A stretch of 64,000 bases of DNA from Cinclus cinclus (Eukaryota > Chordata > Aves > Passeriformes > Cinclidae), in the NCBI RefSeq assembly GCF_963662255.1, contig NW_026912169.1, positions 186,001 to 250,000 of the forward strand, given 5' to 3'. A program made the translations under genes and the position numbers. Below the pieces are notes generated by a model. The model was not told where the DNA came from. It did not search any database and worked only from the letters and a program-made list of their open reading frames with translations. Below, piece after piece: positions 48,266 through 62,055 of this stretch (within the stretch, counting starts at the first letter, position 1; every line of letters starts with the position of its first letter).

Positions 48266-49644
48266 GCGAGAGCATTCTCAGCCGAGTTCTGCTTTGACAG
48301 AGCTATTGCTGAACTTTTGCAGTCCCGGAGGCTGCTGAAACCAAGGCTGTGTTCTGCCTCTTCATTCTTGCCTTCCTGTGCTCCAGCGAGAAGTGAAGCT
48401 CTGGCACGGCATTCAGCTTTGCCGCCTCTCTGCACGGAAAGCACTAGACAGAACTAGTGTGCTTCGTGCATGCTCTCTCCTCGCTTTTATGGTCACTGCT
48501 CTGCTTTTTGCTTGGCAGCTTTCAAAGGGTCCACGGCATACCTCTTGCACAGCGAGAGGTGGCCGGCGAGGAATACTTGCTGGCTTAAGTCGTTCCATGC
48601 TCAAGGCATTCATCAGAGCAGCACAATGCGGGAAAAGAGGGGGGAACATTGCAGGACAAATTTCTATGCTGGATCATGATTGTCTGCGAGACAGCTCTTC
48701 GCAGCGCGAGTATTTGGCCAGGCTGAAATCAGCGCCACGGGAAGCCAATCTGACAAGCGGAGTGCAACGAGCGCGGCGATATGGGGCCACTTGGCAGGTG
48801 GTCGAAGAAAGACGGCTGCCCCGCGAATGGGGTGCCAGAAGGCAAGTTTCAGCAGGGCGTTCCGGGCGAGCTTAATGTGTAGCCGCAGTTGTTCTAGGCG
48901 AGATTGTAGCCGAGAAGCTTTCCGTCTCCATTCACGAGACAAGAAAAGCAGAAAGCAATGGTCTAGAGGGTTGAGAAGAAAAGTGCTCGTAGCGAGCTCG
49001 TTGCGGCAGAAGCGAAAGCCAGGAGCAGCGTGCTCACTGCGAGAAGTAGACGGCGCTTCGCCTCCTTGGGAAGGAAATGGCGTCTGGGCACGAACGCCAG
49101 CCAGCGAAGCTTCAGAACAGCAGGCTGTTCTGCTCAGCGTACGAGCCTGAAGTGAGTGGCAAGGGCTAAGGGGACAGTTCCAAGGCATCTAGCTTTCCTG
49201 CTAGCAATGCCATTTCTACCCTGCTGTGGAAAACAATGTCCTTTGCCCTTCTGCTCCGAGAGGCACAGAGCACCTCGGCAGACGCAGTGCAGAGGGAAAG
49301 GACACAGTATCCGAGGGAGCGTGGCGCCGCTTAGGCGGGCAAAGCAGAAAGGTGCCGCCCGGCACTGGCTTTGACTCCCTGAGCTGCCTTGCTAGGACAG
49401 CAGCTGCCGAAAGCTGGCAACTAGGCTGCCAGAGTGCAGAATGTAGGCGGTCTGGCACGCCTGCTTGCCGAAAGCCAGTATCAGCGAGACAGCGTGCTAG
49501 GCTCTGTTTCACAGCACCTTGGAGAACACGCCCTTGAAGAATGCCCTCTCTGCTCCGCAAAAGCTCTGCCACAGCGAAGGTGGAAGAAGAAGCCTGTGGC
49601 CACGGGCAGAGCTGGTCCACAGCTGCGCCTAACTTTCCCAAGCT
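48266..49644 (+). repeat. Satellite monomer, copy 36
   Basis: Identical to copy 22 at listed sites, following copy 35 just as 22 follows 21. Confidence 0.97.
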
Positions 49645-51023
49645 GCGAGAGCATTCTCAGCCGAGTTCTGCTTTGACAGAGCTATTGCTGAACTTTTGCA
49701 GTCCCGGAGGCTGCTGAAACCAAGGCTGTGTTCTGCCTCTTCATTCTTGCCTTCCTGTGCTCCAGCGAGAAGTGAAGCTCTGGCACGGCATTCAGCTTTG
49801 CCGCCTCTCTGCACGGAAAGCACTAGACAGAACTAGTGTGCTTCGTGCATGCTCTCTCCTCGCTTTTATGGTCACTGCTCTGCTTTTTGCTTGGCAGCGT
49901 TCAAAGGGTCCACGGCATACCTCTTGCACAGCGAGAGGTGGCCGGCGAGGAATACTTGCTGGCTTAAGTCGTTCCATGCTCAAGGCATTCATCAGAGCAG
50001 CACAATGCGGGAAAAGAGGGGGGAACATTGCAGGACAAATTTCTATGCTGGAACATGATTTTCTGCGAGACAGCTCTTCGCAGCGCGAGTATTTGGCCAG
50101 GCTGAAATCAGCGCCACGGGAAGCCAATCTGACAAGCGGAGTGCAACGAGCGCGGCGATATGGGGCCACTTGGCAGGTGGCCGAAGAAAGACGGCTGCCC
50201 CGCGAATGGGGTGCCAGAAGGCAAGTTTCAGCAGGGCGTTCCGGGCGAGCTTAATGTGTAGCCGCAGTTGTTCTAGGCGAGATTGTAGCCGAGAAGCTTT
50301 CCGTCTCCATTCACGAGACAAGAAAAGCAGAACGCAATGGTCTAGAGGGTTGAGAAGAAAAGTGCTCGTAGCGAGCTCGTTGCGGCAGAAGCGAAAGCCA
50401 GGAGCAGCGTGCTCACTGCGAGAAGTAGACGGCGCTTCGCCTCCTTGGGAAGGAAATGGCGTCTGGGCACGAACGCCAGCCAGCGAAGCTTCAGAACAGC
50501 AGGCTGTTCTGCTCAGCGTACGAGCCTGAAGTGAGTGGCAAGGGCTAAGGGGACAGTTCCAAGGCATCTAGCTTTCCTGCTAGCAATGCCATTTCTACCC
50601 TGCTGTGGAAAACAATGTCCTTTGCCCTTCTGCTCCGAGAGGCACAGAGCACCTCGGCAGACGCAGTGCAGAGGGAAAGGACACAGTATCCGAGGGAGCG
50701 TGGCGCCGCTTAGGCGGGCAAAGCAGAAAGGTGCCGCCCGGCACTGGCTTTGACTCCCTGAGCTGCCTTGCTAGGACAGCAGCTGCCGAAAGCTGGCAAC
50801 TAGGCTGCCAGAGTGCAGAATGTAGGCGGTCTGGCACGCCTGCTTGCCGAAAGCCAGTATCAGCGAGACAGCGTGCTAGGCTCTGTTTCACAGCACCTTG
50901 GAGAACACGCCCTTGAAGAATGCCCTCTCTGCTCCGCAAAAGCTCTGCCACAGCGAAGGTGGAAGAAGAAGCCTGTGGCCACGGGCAGAGCTGGTCCACA
51001 GCTGCGCCTAACTTTCCCAAGCT
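49645..51023 (+). repeat. Satellite monomer, copy 37
   Basis: r259A, r832C, r971A, r1121G, r1254T, r1325A, r1353C. Front like copy 23, rear like copy 22. Confidence 0.97.
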
Positions 51024-52402
51024 GCGAGAGCATTCTCAGCCGAGTTCTGCTTTGACAGAGCTATTGCTGAACTTTTGCAGTCCCGGAGGCTGCTGAAACC
51101 AAGGCTGTGTTCTGCCTCTTCATTCTTGCCTTCCTGTGCTCCAGCGAGAAGTGAAGCTCTGGCACGGCATTCAGCTTTGCCGCCTCTCTGCACGGAAAGC
51201 ACTAGACAGAACTAGTGTGCTTCGTGCATGCTCTCTCCTCGCTTTTATGGTCACTGCTCTGCTTTTTGCTTGGCAGCGTTCAAAGGGTCCACGGCATACC
51301 TCTTGCACAGCGAGAGGTGGCCGGCGAGGAATACTTGCTGGCTTAAGTCGTTCCATGCTCAAGGCATTCATCAGAGCAGCACAATGCGGGAAAAGAGGGG
51401 GGAACATTGCAGGACAAATTTCTATGCTGGAACATGATTTTCTGCGAGACAGCTCTTCGCAGCGCGAGTATTTGGCCAGGCTGAAATCAGCGCCACGGGA
51501 AGCCAATCTGACAAGCGGAGTGCAACGAGCGCGGCGATATGGGGCCACTTGGCAGGTGGCCGAAGAAAGACGGCTGCCCCGCGAATGGGGTGCCAGAAGG
51601 CAAGTTTCAGCAGGGCGTTCCGGGCGAGCTTAATGTGTAGCCGCAGTTGTTCTAGGCGAGATTGTAGCCGAGAAGCTTTCCGTCTCCATTCACGAGACAA
51701 GAAAAGCAGAACGCAATGGTCTAGAGGGTTGAGAAGAAAAGTGCTCGTAGCGAGCTCGTTGCGGCAGAAGCGAAAGCCAGGAGCAGCGTGCTCACTGCGA
51801 GAAGTAGACGGCGCTTCGCCTCCTTGGGAAGGAAATCGCGTCTGGGCACGAACGGCAGCCAGCGAAGCTTCAGAACAGCAGGCTGTTCTGCTCAGCGTAC
51901 GAGCCTGAAGTGAGTGGCAAGGGCTAAGGGGACAGTTCCAAGGCATCTAGCTTTCCTGCTAGCAATGCCATTTCTACCCTGCTGTGGATAACATTGTCCT
52001 TTGCCCTTCTGCTCCGAGAGGCACAGAGCACCTCGGCAGACGCAGTGCAGAGGGAAAGGACACAGTATCCGAGGGAGCGTGGCGCCGCTTAGGCGGGCAA
52101 AGCAGAAAGGTGCCGCCCGGCACTGGCTTTGACTCCCTGAGCTTCCTTGCTAGGACAGCAGCTGCCGAAAGCTGGCAACTAGGCTGCCAGAGTGCAGAAT
52201 GTAGGCGGTCTGGCACGCCTGCTTGCCGAAAGCCAGTATCAGCGAGACAGCGTGCTAGGCTCTGTTTCACAGCACCCTGGAGAACACGCACTTGAAGAAT
52301 GCCCTCTCTGCTCCGCAAAAGCTCTGCCACAGTGAAGGTGGAAGAAGCAGCCTGTGGCCACGGGCAGAGCTGGTCAACAGCTGCGCCTAACTTTCCCAAG
52401 CT
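51024..52402 (+). repeat. Satellite monomer, copy 38
   Basis: Identical to copy 28 at listed sites; near-match to copy 45, seven monomers on. Confidence 0.97.
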
Positions 52403-53781
52403 GCGAGAGCATTCTCAGCCGAGTTCTGCTTTGACAGAGCTATTGCTGAACTTTTGCAGTCCCGGAGGCTGCTGAAACCAAGGCTGTGTTCTGCCTCTTC
52501 ATTCTTGCCTTCCTGTGCTCCAGCGAGAAGTGAAGCTCTGGCACGGCATTCAGCTTTGCCGCCTCTCTGCACGGAAAGCACTAGACAGAACTAGTGTGCT
52601 TCGTGCATGCTCTCTCCTCGCTTTTATGGTCACTGCTCTGCTTTTTGCTTGGCAGCGTTCCAAGGGTCCACGGCATACCTCTTGCACAGCGAGAGGTGGC
52701 CGGCGAGGAATACTTGCTGGCTTAAGTCGTTCCATGCTCAAGGCATTCATCAGAGCAGCACAATGCGGGAAAAGAGGGGGGAACATTGCAGGACAAATTT
52801 CTATGCTGGATCATGATTGTCTGCGAGACAGCTCTTCGCAGCGCGAGTATTTGGCCAGGCTGAAATCAGCGCCACGGGAAGCCAATCTGACAAGCGGAGT
52901 GCAACGAGCGCGGCGATATGGGGCCACTTGGCAGGTGGCCGAAGAAAGACGGCTGCCCCGCGAATGGGGTGCCAGAAGGCAAGTTTCAGCAGGGCGTTCC
53001 GGGCGAGCTTAATGTGTAGCCGCAGTTGTTCTAGGCGAGATTGTAGCCGAGAAGCTTTCCGTCTCCATTCACGAGACAAGAAAAGCAGAACGCAATGGTC
53101 TAGAGGGTTGAGAAGAAAAGTGCTCGTAGCGAGCTCGTTGCGGCAGAAGCGAAAGCCAGGAGCAGCGTGCTCACTGCGAGAAGTAGACGGCGCTTCGCCT
53201 CCTTGGGAAGGAAATCGCGTCTGGGCACGAACGGCAGCCAGCGAAGCTTCAGAACAGCAGGCTGTTCTGCTCAGCGTACGAGCCTGAAGTGAGTGGCAAG
53301 GGCTAAGGGGACAGTTCCAAGGCATCTAGCTTTCCTGCTAGCAATGCCATTTCTACCCTGCTGTGGAAAACATTGTCCTTTGCCCTTCTGCTCCGAGAGG
53401 CACAGAGCACCTCGGCAGACGCAGTGCAGAGGGAAAGGACACAGTATCCGAGGGAGCGTGGCGCCGCTTAGGCGGGCAAAGCAGAAAGGTGCCGCCCGGC
53501 ACTGGCTTTGACTCCCTGAGCTTCCTTGCTAGGACAGCAGCTGCCGAAAGCTGGCAACTAGGCTGCCAGAGTGCAGAATGTAGGCGGTCTGGCACGCCTG
53601 CTTGCCGAAAGCCAGTATCAGCGAGACAGCGTGCTAGGCTCTGTTTCACAGCACCCTGGAGAACACGCACTTGAAGAATGCCCTCTCTGCTCCGCAAAAG
53701 CTCTGCCACAGTGAAGGTGGAAGAAGCAGCCTGTGGCCACGGGCAGAGCTGGTCAACAGCTGCGCCTAACTTTCCCAAGCT
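52403..53781 (+). repeat. Satellite monomer, copy 39
   Basis: r409T, r417G, r814C, r1267A, r1310T. Copy 46, seven monomers on, differs only by r1121G. Confidence 0.97.
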
Positions 53782-55160
53782 GCGAGAGCATTCTCAGCCG
53801 AGTTCTGCTTTGACAGAGCTATTGCTGAACTTTTGCAGTCCCGGAGGCTGCTGAAACCAAGGCTGTGTTCTGCCTCTTCATTCTTGCCTTCCTGTGCTCC
53901 AGCGAGAAGTGAAGCTCTGGCACGGCATTCAGCTTTGCCGCCTCTCTGCACGGAAAGCACTAGACAGAACTAGTGTGCTTCGTGCATGCTCTCTCCTCGC
54001 TTTTATGGTCACTGCTCTGCTTTTTGCTTGGCAGCTTTCAAAGGGTCCACGGCATACCTCTTGCACAGCGAGAGGTGGCCGGCGAGGAATACTTGCTGGC
54101 TTAAGTCGTTCCATGCTCAAGGCATTCATCAGAGCAGCACAATGCGGGAAAAGAGGGGGGAACATTGCAGGACAAATGTCTATGCTGGATCATGATTTTC
54201 TGCGAGACAGCTCTTCGCAGCGCGAGTATTTGGCCAGGCTGAAATCAGCGCCACGGGAAGCCAATCTGACAAGCGGAGTGCAACGAGCGCGGCGATATGG
54301 GGCCACTTGGCAGGTGGTCGAAGAAAGACGGCTGCCCCGCGAATGGGGTGCCAGAAGGCAAGTTTCAGCAGGGCGTTCCGGGCGAGCTTAATGTGTAGCC
54401 GCAGTTGTTCTAGGCGAGATTGTAGCCGAGAAGCTTTCCGTCTCCATTCACGAGACAAGAAAAGCAGAAAGCAATGGTCTAGAGGGTTGAGAAGAAAAGT
54501 GCTCGTAGCGAGCTCGTTGCGGCAGAAGCGAAAGCCAGGAGCAGCGTGCTCACTGCGAGAAGTAGACGGCGCTTCGCCTCCTTGGGAAGGAAATGGCGTC
54601 TGGGCACGAACGGCAGCCAGCGAAGCTTCAGAACAGCAGGCTGTTCTGCTCAGCGTACGAGCCTGAAGTGAGTGGCAAGGGCTAAGGGGACAGTTCCAAG
54701 GCATCTAGCTTTCCTGCTAGCAATGCCATTTCTACCCTGCTGTGGAAAACATTGTCCTTTGCCCTTCTGCTCCGAGAGGCACAGAGCACCTCGGCAGACG
54801 CAGTGCAGAGGGAAAGGACACAGTATCCGAGGGAGCGTGGCGCCGCTTAGGCGGGCAAAGCAGAAAGGTGCCGCCCGGCACTGGCTTTGACTCCCTGAGC
54901 TGCCTTGCTAGGACAGCAGCTGCCGAAAGCTGGCAACTAGGCTGCCAGAGTGCAGAATGTAGGCGGTCTGGCACGCCTGCTTGCCGAAAGCCAGTATCAG
55001 CGAGACAGCGTGCTAGGCTCTGTTTCACAGCACCTTGGAGAACACGCCCTTGAAGAATGCCCTCTCTGCTCCGCAAAAGCTCTGCCACAGCGAAGGTGGA
55101 AGAAGAAGCCTGTGGCCACGGGCAGAGCTGGTCCACAGCTGCGCCTAACTTTCCCAAGCT
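53782..55160 (+). repeat. Satellite monomer, copy 40
   Basis: r255T, r259A, r397G, r409T, r537T, r689A, r1121G, r1254T, r1325A, r1353C. Confidence 0.97.
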
Positions 55161-56539
55161 GCGAGAGCATTCTCAGCCGAGTTCTGCTTTGACAGAGCTA
55201 TTGCTGAACTTTTGCAGTCCCGGAGGCTGCTGAAACCAAGGCTGTGTTCTGCCTCTTCATTCTTGCCTTCCTGTGCTCCAGCGAGAAGTGAAGCTCTGGC
55301 ACGGCATTCAGCTTTGCCGCCTCTCTGCACGGAAAGCACTAGACAGAACTAGTGTGCTTCGTGCATGCTCTCTCCTCGCTTTTATGGTCACTGCTCTGCT
55401 TTTTGCTTGGCAGCTTTCAAAGGGTCCACGGCATACCTCTTGCACAGCGAGAGGTGGCCGGCGAGGAATACTTGCTGGCTTAAGTCGTTCCATGCTCAAG
55501 GCATTCATCAGAGCAGCACAATGCGGGAAAAGAGGGGGGAACATTGCAGGACAAATGTCTATGCTGGATCATGATTTTCTGCGAGACAGCTCTTCGCAGC
55601 GCGAGTATTTGGCCAGGCTGAAATCAGCGCCACGGGAAGCCAATCTGACAAGCGGAGTGCAACGAGCGCGGCGATATGGGGCCACTTGGCAGGTGGTCGA
55701 AGAAAGACGGCTGCCCCGCGAATGGGGTGCCAGAAGGCAAGTTTCAGCAGGGCGTTCCGGGCGAGCTTAATGTGTAGCCGCAGTTGTTCTAGGCGAGATT
55801 GTAGCCGAGAAGCTTTCCGTCTCCATTCACGAGACAAGAAAAGCAGAAAGCAATGGTCTAGAGGGTTGAGAAGAAAAGTGCTCGTAGCGAGCTCGTTGCG
55901 GCAGAAGCGAAAGCCAGGAGCAGCGTGCTCACTGCGAGAAGTAGACGGCGCTTCGCCTCCTTGGGAAGGAAATGGCGTCTGGGCACGAACGGCAGCCAGC
56001 GAAGCTTCAGAACAGCAGGCTGTTCTGCTCAGCGTACGAGCCTGAAGTGAGTGGCAAGGGCTAAGGGGACAGTTCCAAGGCATCTAGCTTTCCTGCTAGC
56101 AATGCCATTTCTACCCTGCTGTGGAAAACATTGTCCTTTGCCCTTCTGCTCCGAGAGGCACAGAGCACCTCGGCAGACGCAGTGCAGAGGGAAAGGACAC
56201 AGTATCCGAGGGAGCGTGGCGCCGCTTAGGCGGGCAAAGCAGAAAGGTGCCGCCCGGCACTGGCTTTGACTCCCTGAGCTGCCTTGCTAGGACAGCAGCT
56301 GCCGAAAGCTGGCAACTAGGCTGCCAGAGTGCAGAATGTAGGCGGTCTGGCACGCCTGCTTGCCGAAAGCCAGTATCAGCGAGACAGCGTGCTAGGCTCT
56401 GTTTCACAGCACCTTGGAGAACACGCCCTTGAAGAATGCCCTCTCTGCTCCGCAAAAGCTCTGCCACAGCGAAGGTGGAAGAAGAAGCCTGTGGCCACGG
56501 GCAGAGCTGGTCCACAGCTGCGCCTAACTTTCCCAAGCT
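55161..56539 (+). repeat. Satellite monomer, copy 41
   Basis: Identical at listed sites to its neighbour copy 40, suggesting a recent single-monomer duplication or conversion. Confidence 0.97.
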
Positions 56540-57918
56540 GCGAGAGCATTCTCAGCCGAGTTCTGCTTTGACAGAGCTATTGCTGAACTTTTGCAGTCCC
56601 GGAGGCTGCTGAAACCAAGGCTGTGTTCTGCCTCTTCATTCTTGCCTTCCTGTGCTCCAGCGAGAAGTGAAGCTCTGGCACGGCATTCAGCTTTGCCGCC
56701 TCTCTGCACGGAAAGCACTAGACAGAACTAGTGTGCTTCGTGCATGCTCTCTCCTCGCTTTTATGGTCACTGCTCTGCTTTTTGCTTGGCAGCTTTCAAA
56801 GGGTCCACGGCATACCTCTTGCACAGCGAGAGGTGGCCGGCGAGGAATACTTGCTGGCTTAAGTCGTTCCATGCTCAAGGCATTCATCAGAGCAGCACAA
56901 TGCGGGAAAAGAGGGGGGAACATTGCAGGACAAATGTCTATGCTGGATCATGATTTTCTGCGAGACAGCTCTTCGCAGCGCGAGTATTTGGCCAGGCTGA
57001 AATCAGCGCCACGGGAAGCCAATCTGACAAGCGGAGTGCAACGAGCGCGGCGATATGGGGCCACTTGGCAGGTGGTCGAAGAAAGACGGCTGCCCCGCGA
57101 ATGGGGTGCCAGAAGGCAAGTTTCAGCAGGGCGTTCCGGGCGAGCTTAATGTGTAGCCGCAGTTGTTCTAGGCGAGATTGTAGCCGAGAAGCTTTCCGTC
57201 TCCATTCACGAGACAAGAAAAGCAGAACGCAATGGTCTAGAGGGTTGAGAAGAAAAGTGCTCGTAGCGAGCTCGTTGCGGCAGAAGCGACAGCCAGGAGC
57301 AGCGTGCTCACTGCGAGAAGTAGACGGCGCTTCGCCTCCTTGGGAAGGAAATGGCGTCTGGGCACGAACGGCAGCCAGCGAAGCTTCAGAACAGCAGGCT
57401 GTTCTGCTCAGCGTAAGAGCCTGAAGTGAGTGGCAAGGGCTAAGGGGACAGTTCCAAGGCATCTAGCTTTCCTGCTAGCAATGCCATTTCTACCCTGCTG
57501 TGGAAAACATTGTCCTTTGCCCTTCTGCTCCGAGAGGCACAGAGCACCTCGGCAGACGCAGTGCAGAGGGAAAGGACACAGTATCCGAGGGAGCGTGGCG
57601 CCGCTTAGGCGGGCAAAGCAGAAAGGTGCCGCCCGGCACTGGCTTTGACTCCCTGAGCTGCCTTGCTAGGACAGCAGCTGCCGAAAGCTGGCAACTAGGC
57701 TGCCAGAGTGCAGAATGTAGGCGGTCTGGCACGCCTGCTTGCCGAAAGCCAGTATCAGCGAGACAGCGTGCTAGGCTCTGTTTCACAGCACCTTGGAGAA
57801 CACGCCCTTGAAGAATGCCCTCTCTGCTCCGCAAAAGCTCTGCCACAGCGAAGGTGGAAGAAGAAGCCTGTGGCCACGGGCAGAGCTGGTCCACAGCTGC
57901 GCCTAACTTTCCCAAGCT
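56540..57918 (+). repeat. Satellite monomer, copy 42
   Basis: r255T, r259A, r397G, r409T, r537T, r751C, r877A, r1121G, r1254T, r1325A, r1353C; 949T. Confidence 0.97.
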
Positions 57919-59297
57919 GCGAGAGCATTCTCAGCCGAGTTCTGCTTTGACAGAGCTATTGCTGAACTTTTGCAGTCCCGGAGGCTGCTGAAACCAAGGC
58001 TGTGTTCTGCCTCTTCATTCTTGCCTTCCTGTGCTCCAGCGAGAAGTGAAGCTCTGGCACGGCATTCAGCTTTGCCGCCTCTCTGCACGGAAAGCACTAG
58101 ACAGAACTAGTGTGCTTCGTGCATGCTCTCTCCTCGCTTTTATGGTCACTGCTCTGCTTTTTGCTTGGCAGCTTTCAAAGGGTCCACGGCATACCTCTTG
58201 CACAGCGAGAGGTGGCCGGCGAGGAATACTTGCTGGCTTAAGTCGTTCCATGCTCAAGGCATTCATCAGAGCAGCACAATGCGGGAAAAGAGGGGGGAAC
58301 ATTGCAGGACAAATGTCTATGCTGGATCATGATTTTCTGCGAGACAGCTCTTCGCAGCGCGAGTATTTGGCCAGGCTGAAATCAGCGCCACGGGAAGCCA
58401 ATCTGACAAGCGGAGTGCAACGAGCGCGGCGATATGGGGCCACTTGGCAGGTGGTCGAAGAAAGACGGCTGCCCCGCGAATGGGGTGCCAGAAGGCAAGT
58501 TTCAGCAGGGCGTTCCGGGCGAGCTTAATGTGTAGCCGCAGTTGTTCTAGGCGAGATTGTAGCCGAGAAGCTTTCCGTCTCCATTCACGAGACAAGAAAA
58601 GCAGAACGCAATGGTCTAGAGGGTTGAGAAGAAAAGTGCTCGTAGCGAGCTCGTTGCGGCAGAAGCGACAGCCAGGAGCAGCGTGCTCACTGCGAGAAGT
58701 AGACGGCGCTTCGCCTCCTTGGGAAGGAAATGGCGTCTGGGCACGAACGGCAGCCAGCGAAGCTTCAGAACAGCAGGCTGTTCTGCTCAGCGTAAGAGCC
58801 TGAAGTGAGTGGCAAGGGCTAAGGGGACAGTTCCAAGGCATCTAGCTTTCCTGCTAGCAATGCCATCTCTACCCTGCTGTGGAAAACATTGTCCTTTGCC
58901 CTTCTGCTCCGAGAGGCACAGAGCACCTCGGCAGACGCAGTGCAGAGGGAAAGGACACAGTATCCGAGGGAGCGTGGCGCCGCTTAGGCGGGCAAAGCAG
59001 AAAGGTGCCGCCCGGCACTGGCTTTGACTCCCTGAGCTGCCTTGCTAGGACAGCAGCTGCCGAAAGCTGGCAACTAGGCTGCCAGAGTGCAGAATGTAGG
59101 CGGTCTGGCACGCCTGCTTGCCGAAAGCCAGTATCAGCGAGACAGCGTGCTAGGCTCTGTTTCACAGCACCTTGGAGAACACGCCCTTGAAGAATGCCCT
59201 CTCTGCTCCGCAAAAGCTCTGCCACAGCGAAGGTGGAAGAAGAAGCCTGTGGCCACGGGCAGAGCTGGTCCACAGCTGCGCCTAACTTTCCCAAGCT
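57919..59297 (+). repeat. Satellite monomer, copy 43
   Basis: As copy 42 plus r949C. Confidence 0.97.
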
Positions 59298-60676
59298 GCG
59301 AGAGCATTCTCAGCCGAGTTCTGCTTTGACAGAGCTATTGCTGAACTTTTGCAGTCCCGGAGGCTGCTGAAACCAAGGCTGTGTTCTGCCTCTTCATTCT
59401 TGCCTTCCTGTGCTCCAGCGAGAAGTGAAGCTCTGGCACGGCATTCAGCTTTGCCGCCTCTCTGCACGGAAAGCACTAGACAGAACTAGTGTGCTTCGTG
59501 CATGCTCTCTCCTCGCTTTTATGGTCACTGCTCTGCTTTTTGCTTGGCAGCGTTCAAAGGGTCCACGGCATACCTCTTGCACAGCGAGAGGTGGCCGGCG
59601 AGGAATACTTGCTGGCTTAAGTCGTTCCATGCTCAAGGCATTCATCAGAGCAGCACAATGCGGGAAAAGAGGGGGGAACATTGCAGGACAAATGTCTATG
59701 CTGGATCATGATTTTCTGCGAGACAGCTCTTCGCAGCGCGAGTATTTGGCCAGGCTGAAATCAGCGCCACGGGAAGCCAATCTGACAAGCGGAGTGCAAC
59801 GAGCGCGGCGATATGGGGCCACTTGGCAGGTGGTCGAAGAAAGACGGCTGCCCCGCGAATGGGGTGCCAGAAGGCAAGTTTCAGCAGGGCGTTCCGGGCG
59901 AGCTTAATGTGTAGCCGCAGTTGTTCTAGGCGAGATTGTAGCCGAGAAGCTTTCCGTCTCCATTCACGAGACAAGAAAAGCAGAACGCAATGGTCTAGAG
60001 GGTTGAGAAGAAAAGTGCTCGTAGCGAGCTCGTTGCGGCAGAAGCGACAGCCAGGAGCAGCGTGCTCACTGCGAGAAGTAGACGGCGCTTCGCCTCCTTG
60101 GGAAGGAAATGGCGTCTGGGCACGAACGGCAGCCAGCGAAGCTTCAGAACAGCAGGCTGTTCTGCTCAGCGTAAGAGCCTGAAGTGAGTGGCAAGGGCTA
60201 AGGGGACAGTTCCAAGGCATCTAGCTTTCCTGCTAGCAATGCCATCTCTACCCTGCTGTGGAAAACATTGTCCTTTGCCCTTCTGCTCCGAGAGGCACAG
60301 AGCACCTCGGCAGACGCAGTGCAGAGGGAAAGGACACAGTATCCGAGGGAGCGTGGCGCCGCTTAGGCGGGCAAAGCAGAAAGGTGCCGCCCGGCACTGG
60401 CTTTGACTCCCTGAGCTGCCTTGCTAGGACAGCAGCTGCCGAAAGCTGGCAACTAGGCTGCCAGAGTGCAGAATGTAGGCGGTCTGGCACGCCTGCTTGC
60501 CGAAAGCCAGTATCAGCGAGACAGCGTGCTAGGCTCTGTTTCACAGCACCTTGGAGAACACGCCCTTGAAGAATGCCCTCTCTGCTCCGCAAAAGCTCTG
60601 CCACAGCGAAGGTGGAAGAAGAAGCCTGTGGCCACGGGCAGAGCTGGTCCACAGCTGCGCCTAACTTTCCCAAGCT
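59298..60676 (+). repeat. Satellite monomer, copy 44
   Basis: As copy 43 except 255G, so its first 255-397 bp match another monomer type. Confidence 0.97.
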
Positions 60677-62055
60677 GCGAGAGCATTCTCAGCCGAGTTC
60701 TGCTTTGACAGAGCTATTGCTGAACTTTTGCAGTCCCGGAGGCTGCTGAAACCAAGGCTGTGTTCTGCCTCTTCATTCTTGCCTTCCTGTGCTCCAGCGA
60801 GAAGTGAAGCTCTGGCACGGCATTCAGCTTTGCCGCCTCTCTGCACGGAAAGCACTAGACAGAACTAGTGTGCTTCGTGCATGCTCTCTCCTCGCTTTTA
60901 TGGTCACTGCTCTGCTTTTTGCTTGGCAGCGTTCAAAGGGTCCACGGCATACCTCTTGCACAGCGAGAGGTGGCCGGCGAGGAATACTTGCTGGCTTAAG
61001 TCGTTCCATGCTCAAGGCATTCATCAGAGCAGCACAATGCGGGAAAAGAGGGGGGAACATTGCAGGACAAATTTCTATGCTGGAACATGATTTTCTGCGA
61101 GACAGCTCTTCGCAGCGCGAGTATTTGGCCAGGCTGAAATCAGCGCCACGGGAAGCCAATCTGACAAGCGGAGTGCAACGAGCGCGGCGATATGGGGCCA
61201 CTTGGCAGGTGGTCGAAGAAAGACGGCTGCCCCGCGAATGGGGTGCCAGAAGGCAAGTTTCAGCAGGGCGTTCCGGGCGAGCTTAATGTGTAGCCGCAGT
61301 TGTTCTAGGCGAGATTGTAGCCGAGAAGCTTTCCGTCTCCATTCACGAGACAAGAAAAGCAGAACGCAATGGTCTAGAGGGTTGAGAAGAAAAGTGCTCG
61401 TAGCGAGCTCGTTGCGGCAGAAGCGAAAGCCAGGAGCAGCGTGCTCACTGCGAGAAGTAGACGGCGCTTCGCCTCCTTGGGAAGGAAATCGCGTCTGGGC
61501 ACGAACGGCAGCCAGCGAAGCTTCAGAACAGCAGGCTGTTCTGCTCAGCGTACGAGCCTGAAGTGAGTGGCAAGGGCTAAGGGGACAGTTCCAAGGCATC
61601 TAGCTTTCCTGCTAGCAATGCCATTTCTACCCTGCTGTGGATAACATTGTCCTTTGCCCTTCTGCTCCGAGAGGCACAGAGCACCTCGGCAGACGCAGTG
61701 CAGAGGGAAAGGACACAGTATCCGAGGGAGCGTGGCGCCGCTTAGGCGGGCAAAGCAGAAAGGTGCCGCCCGGCACTGGCTTTGACTCCCTGAGCTTCCT
61801 TGCTAGGACAGCAGCTGCCGAAAGCTGGCAACTAGGCTGCCAGAGTGCAGAATGTAGGCGGTCTGGCACGCCTGCTTGCCGAAAGCCAGTATCAGCGAGA
61901 CAGCGTGCTAGGCTCTGTTTCACAGCACCCTGGAGAACACGCACTTGAAGAATGCCCTCTCTGCTCCGCAAAAGCTCTGCCACAGTGAAGGTGGAAGAAG
62001 CAGCCTGTGGCCACGGGCAGAGCTGGTCAACAGCTGCGCCTAACTTTCCCAAGCT
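60677..62055 (+). repeat. Satellite monomer, copy 45
   Basis: r259A, r537T, r814C, r966T, r1267A, r1310T: copy 38 plus r537T. Confidence 0.97.
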
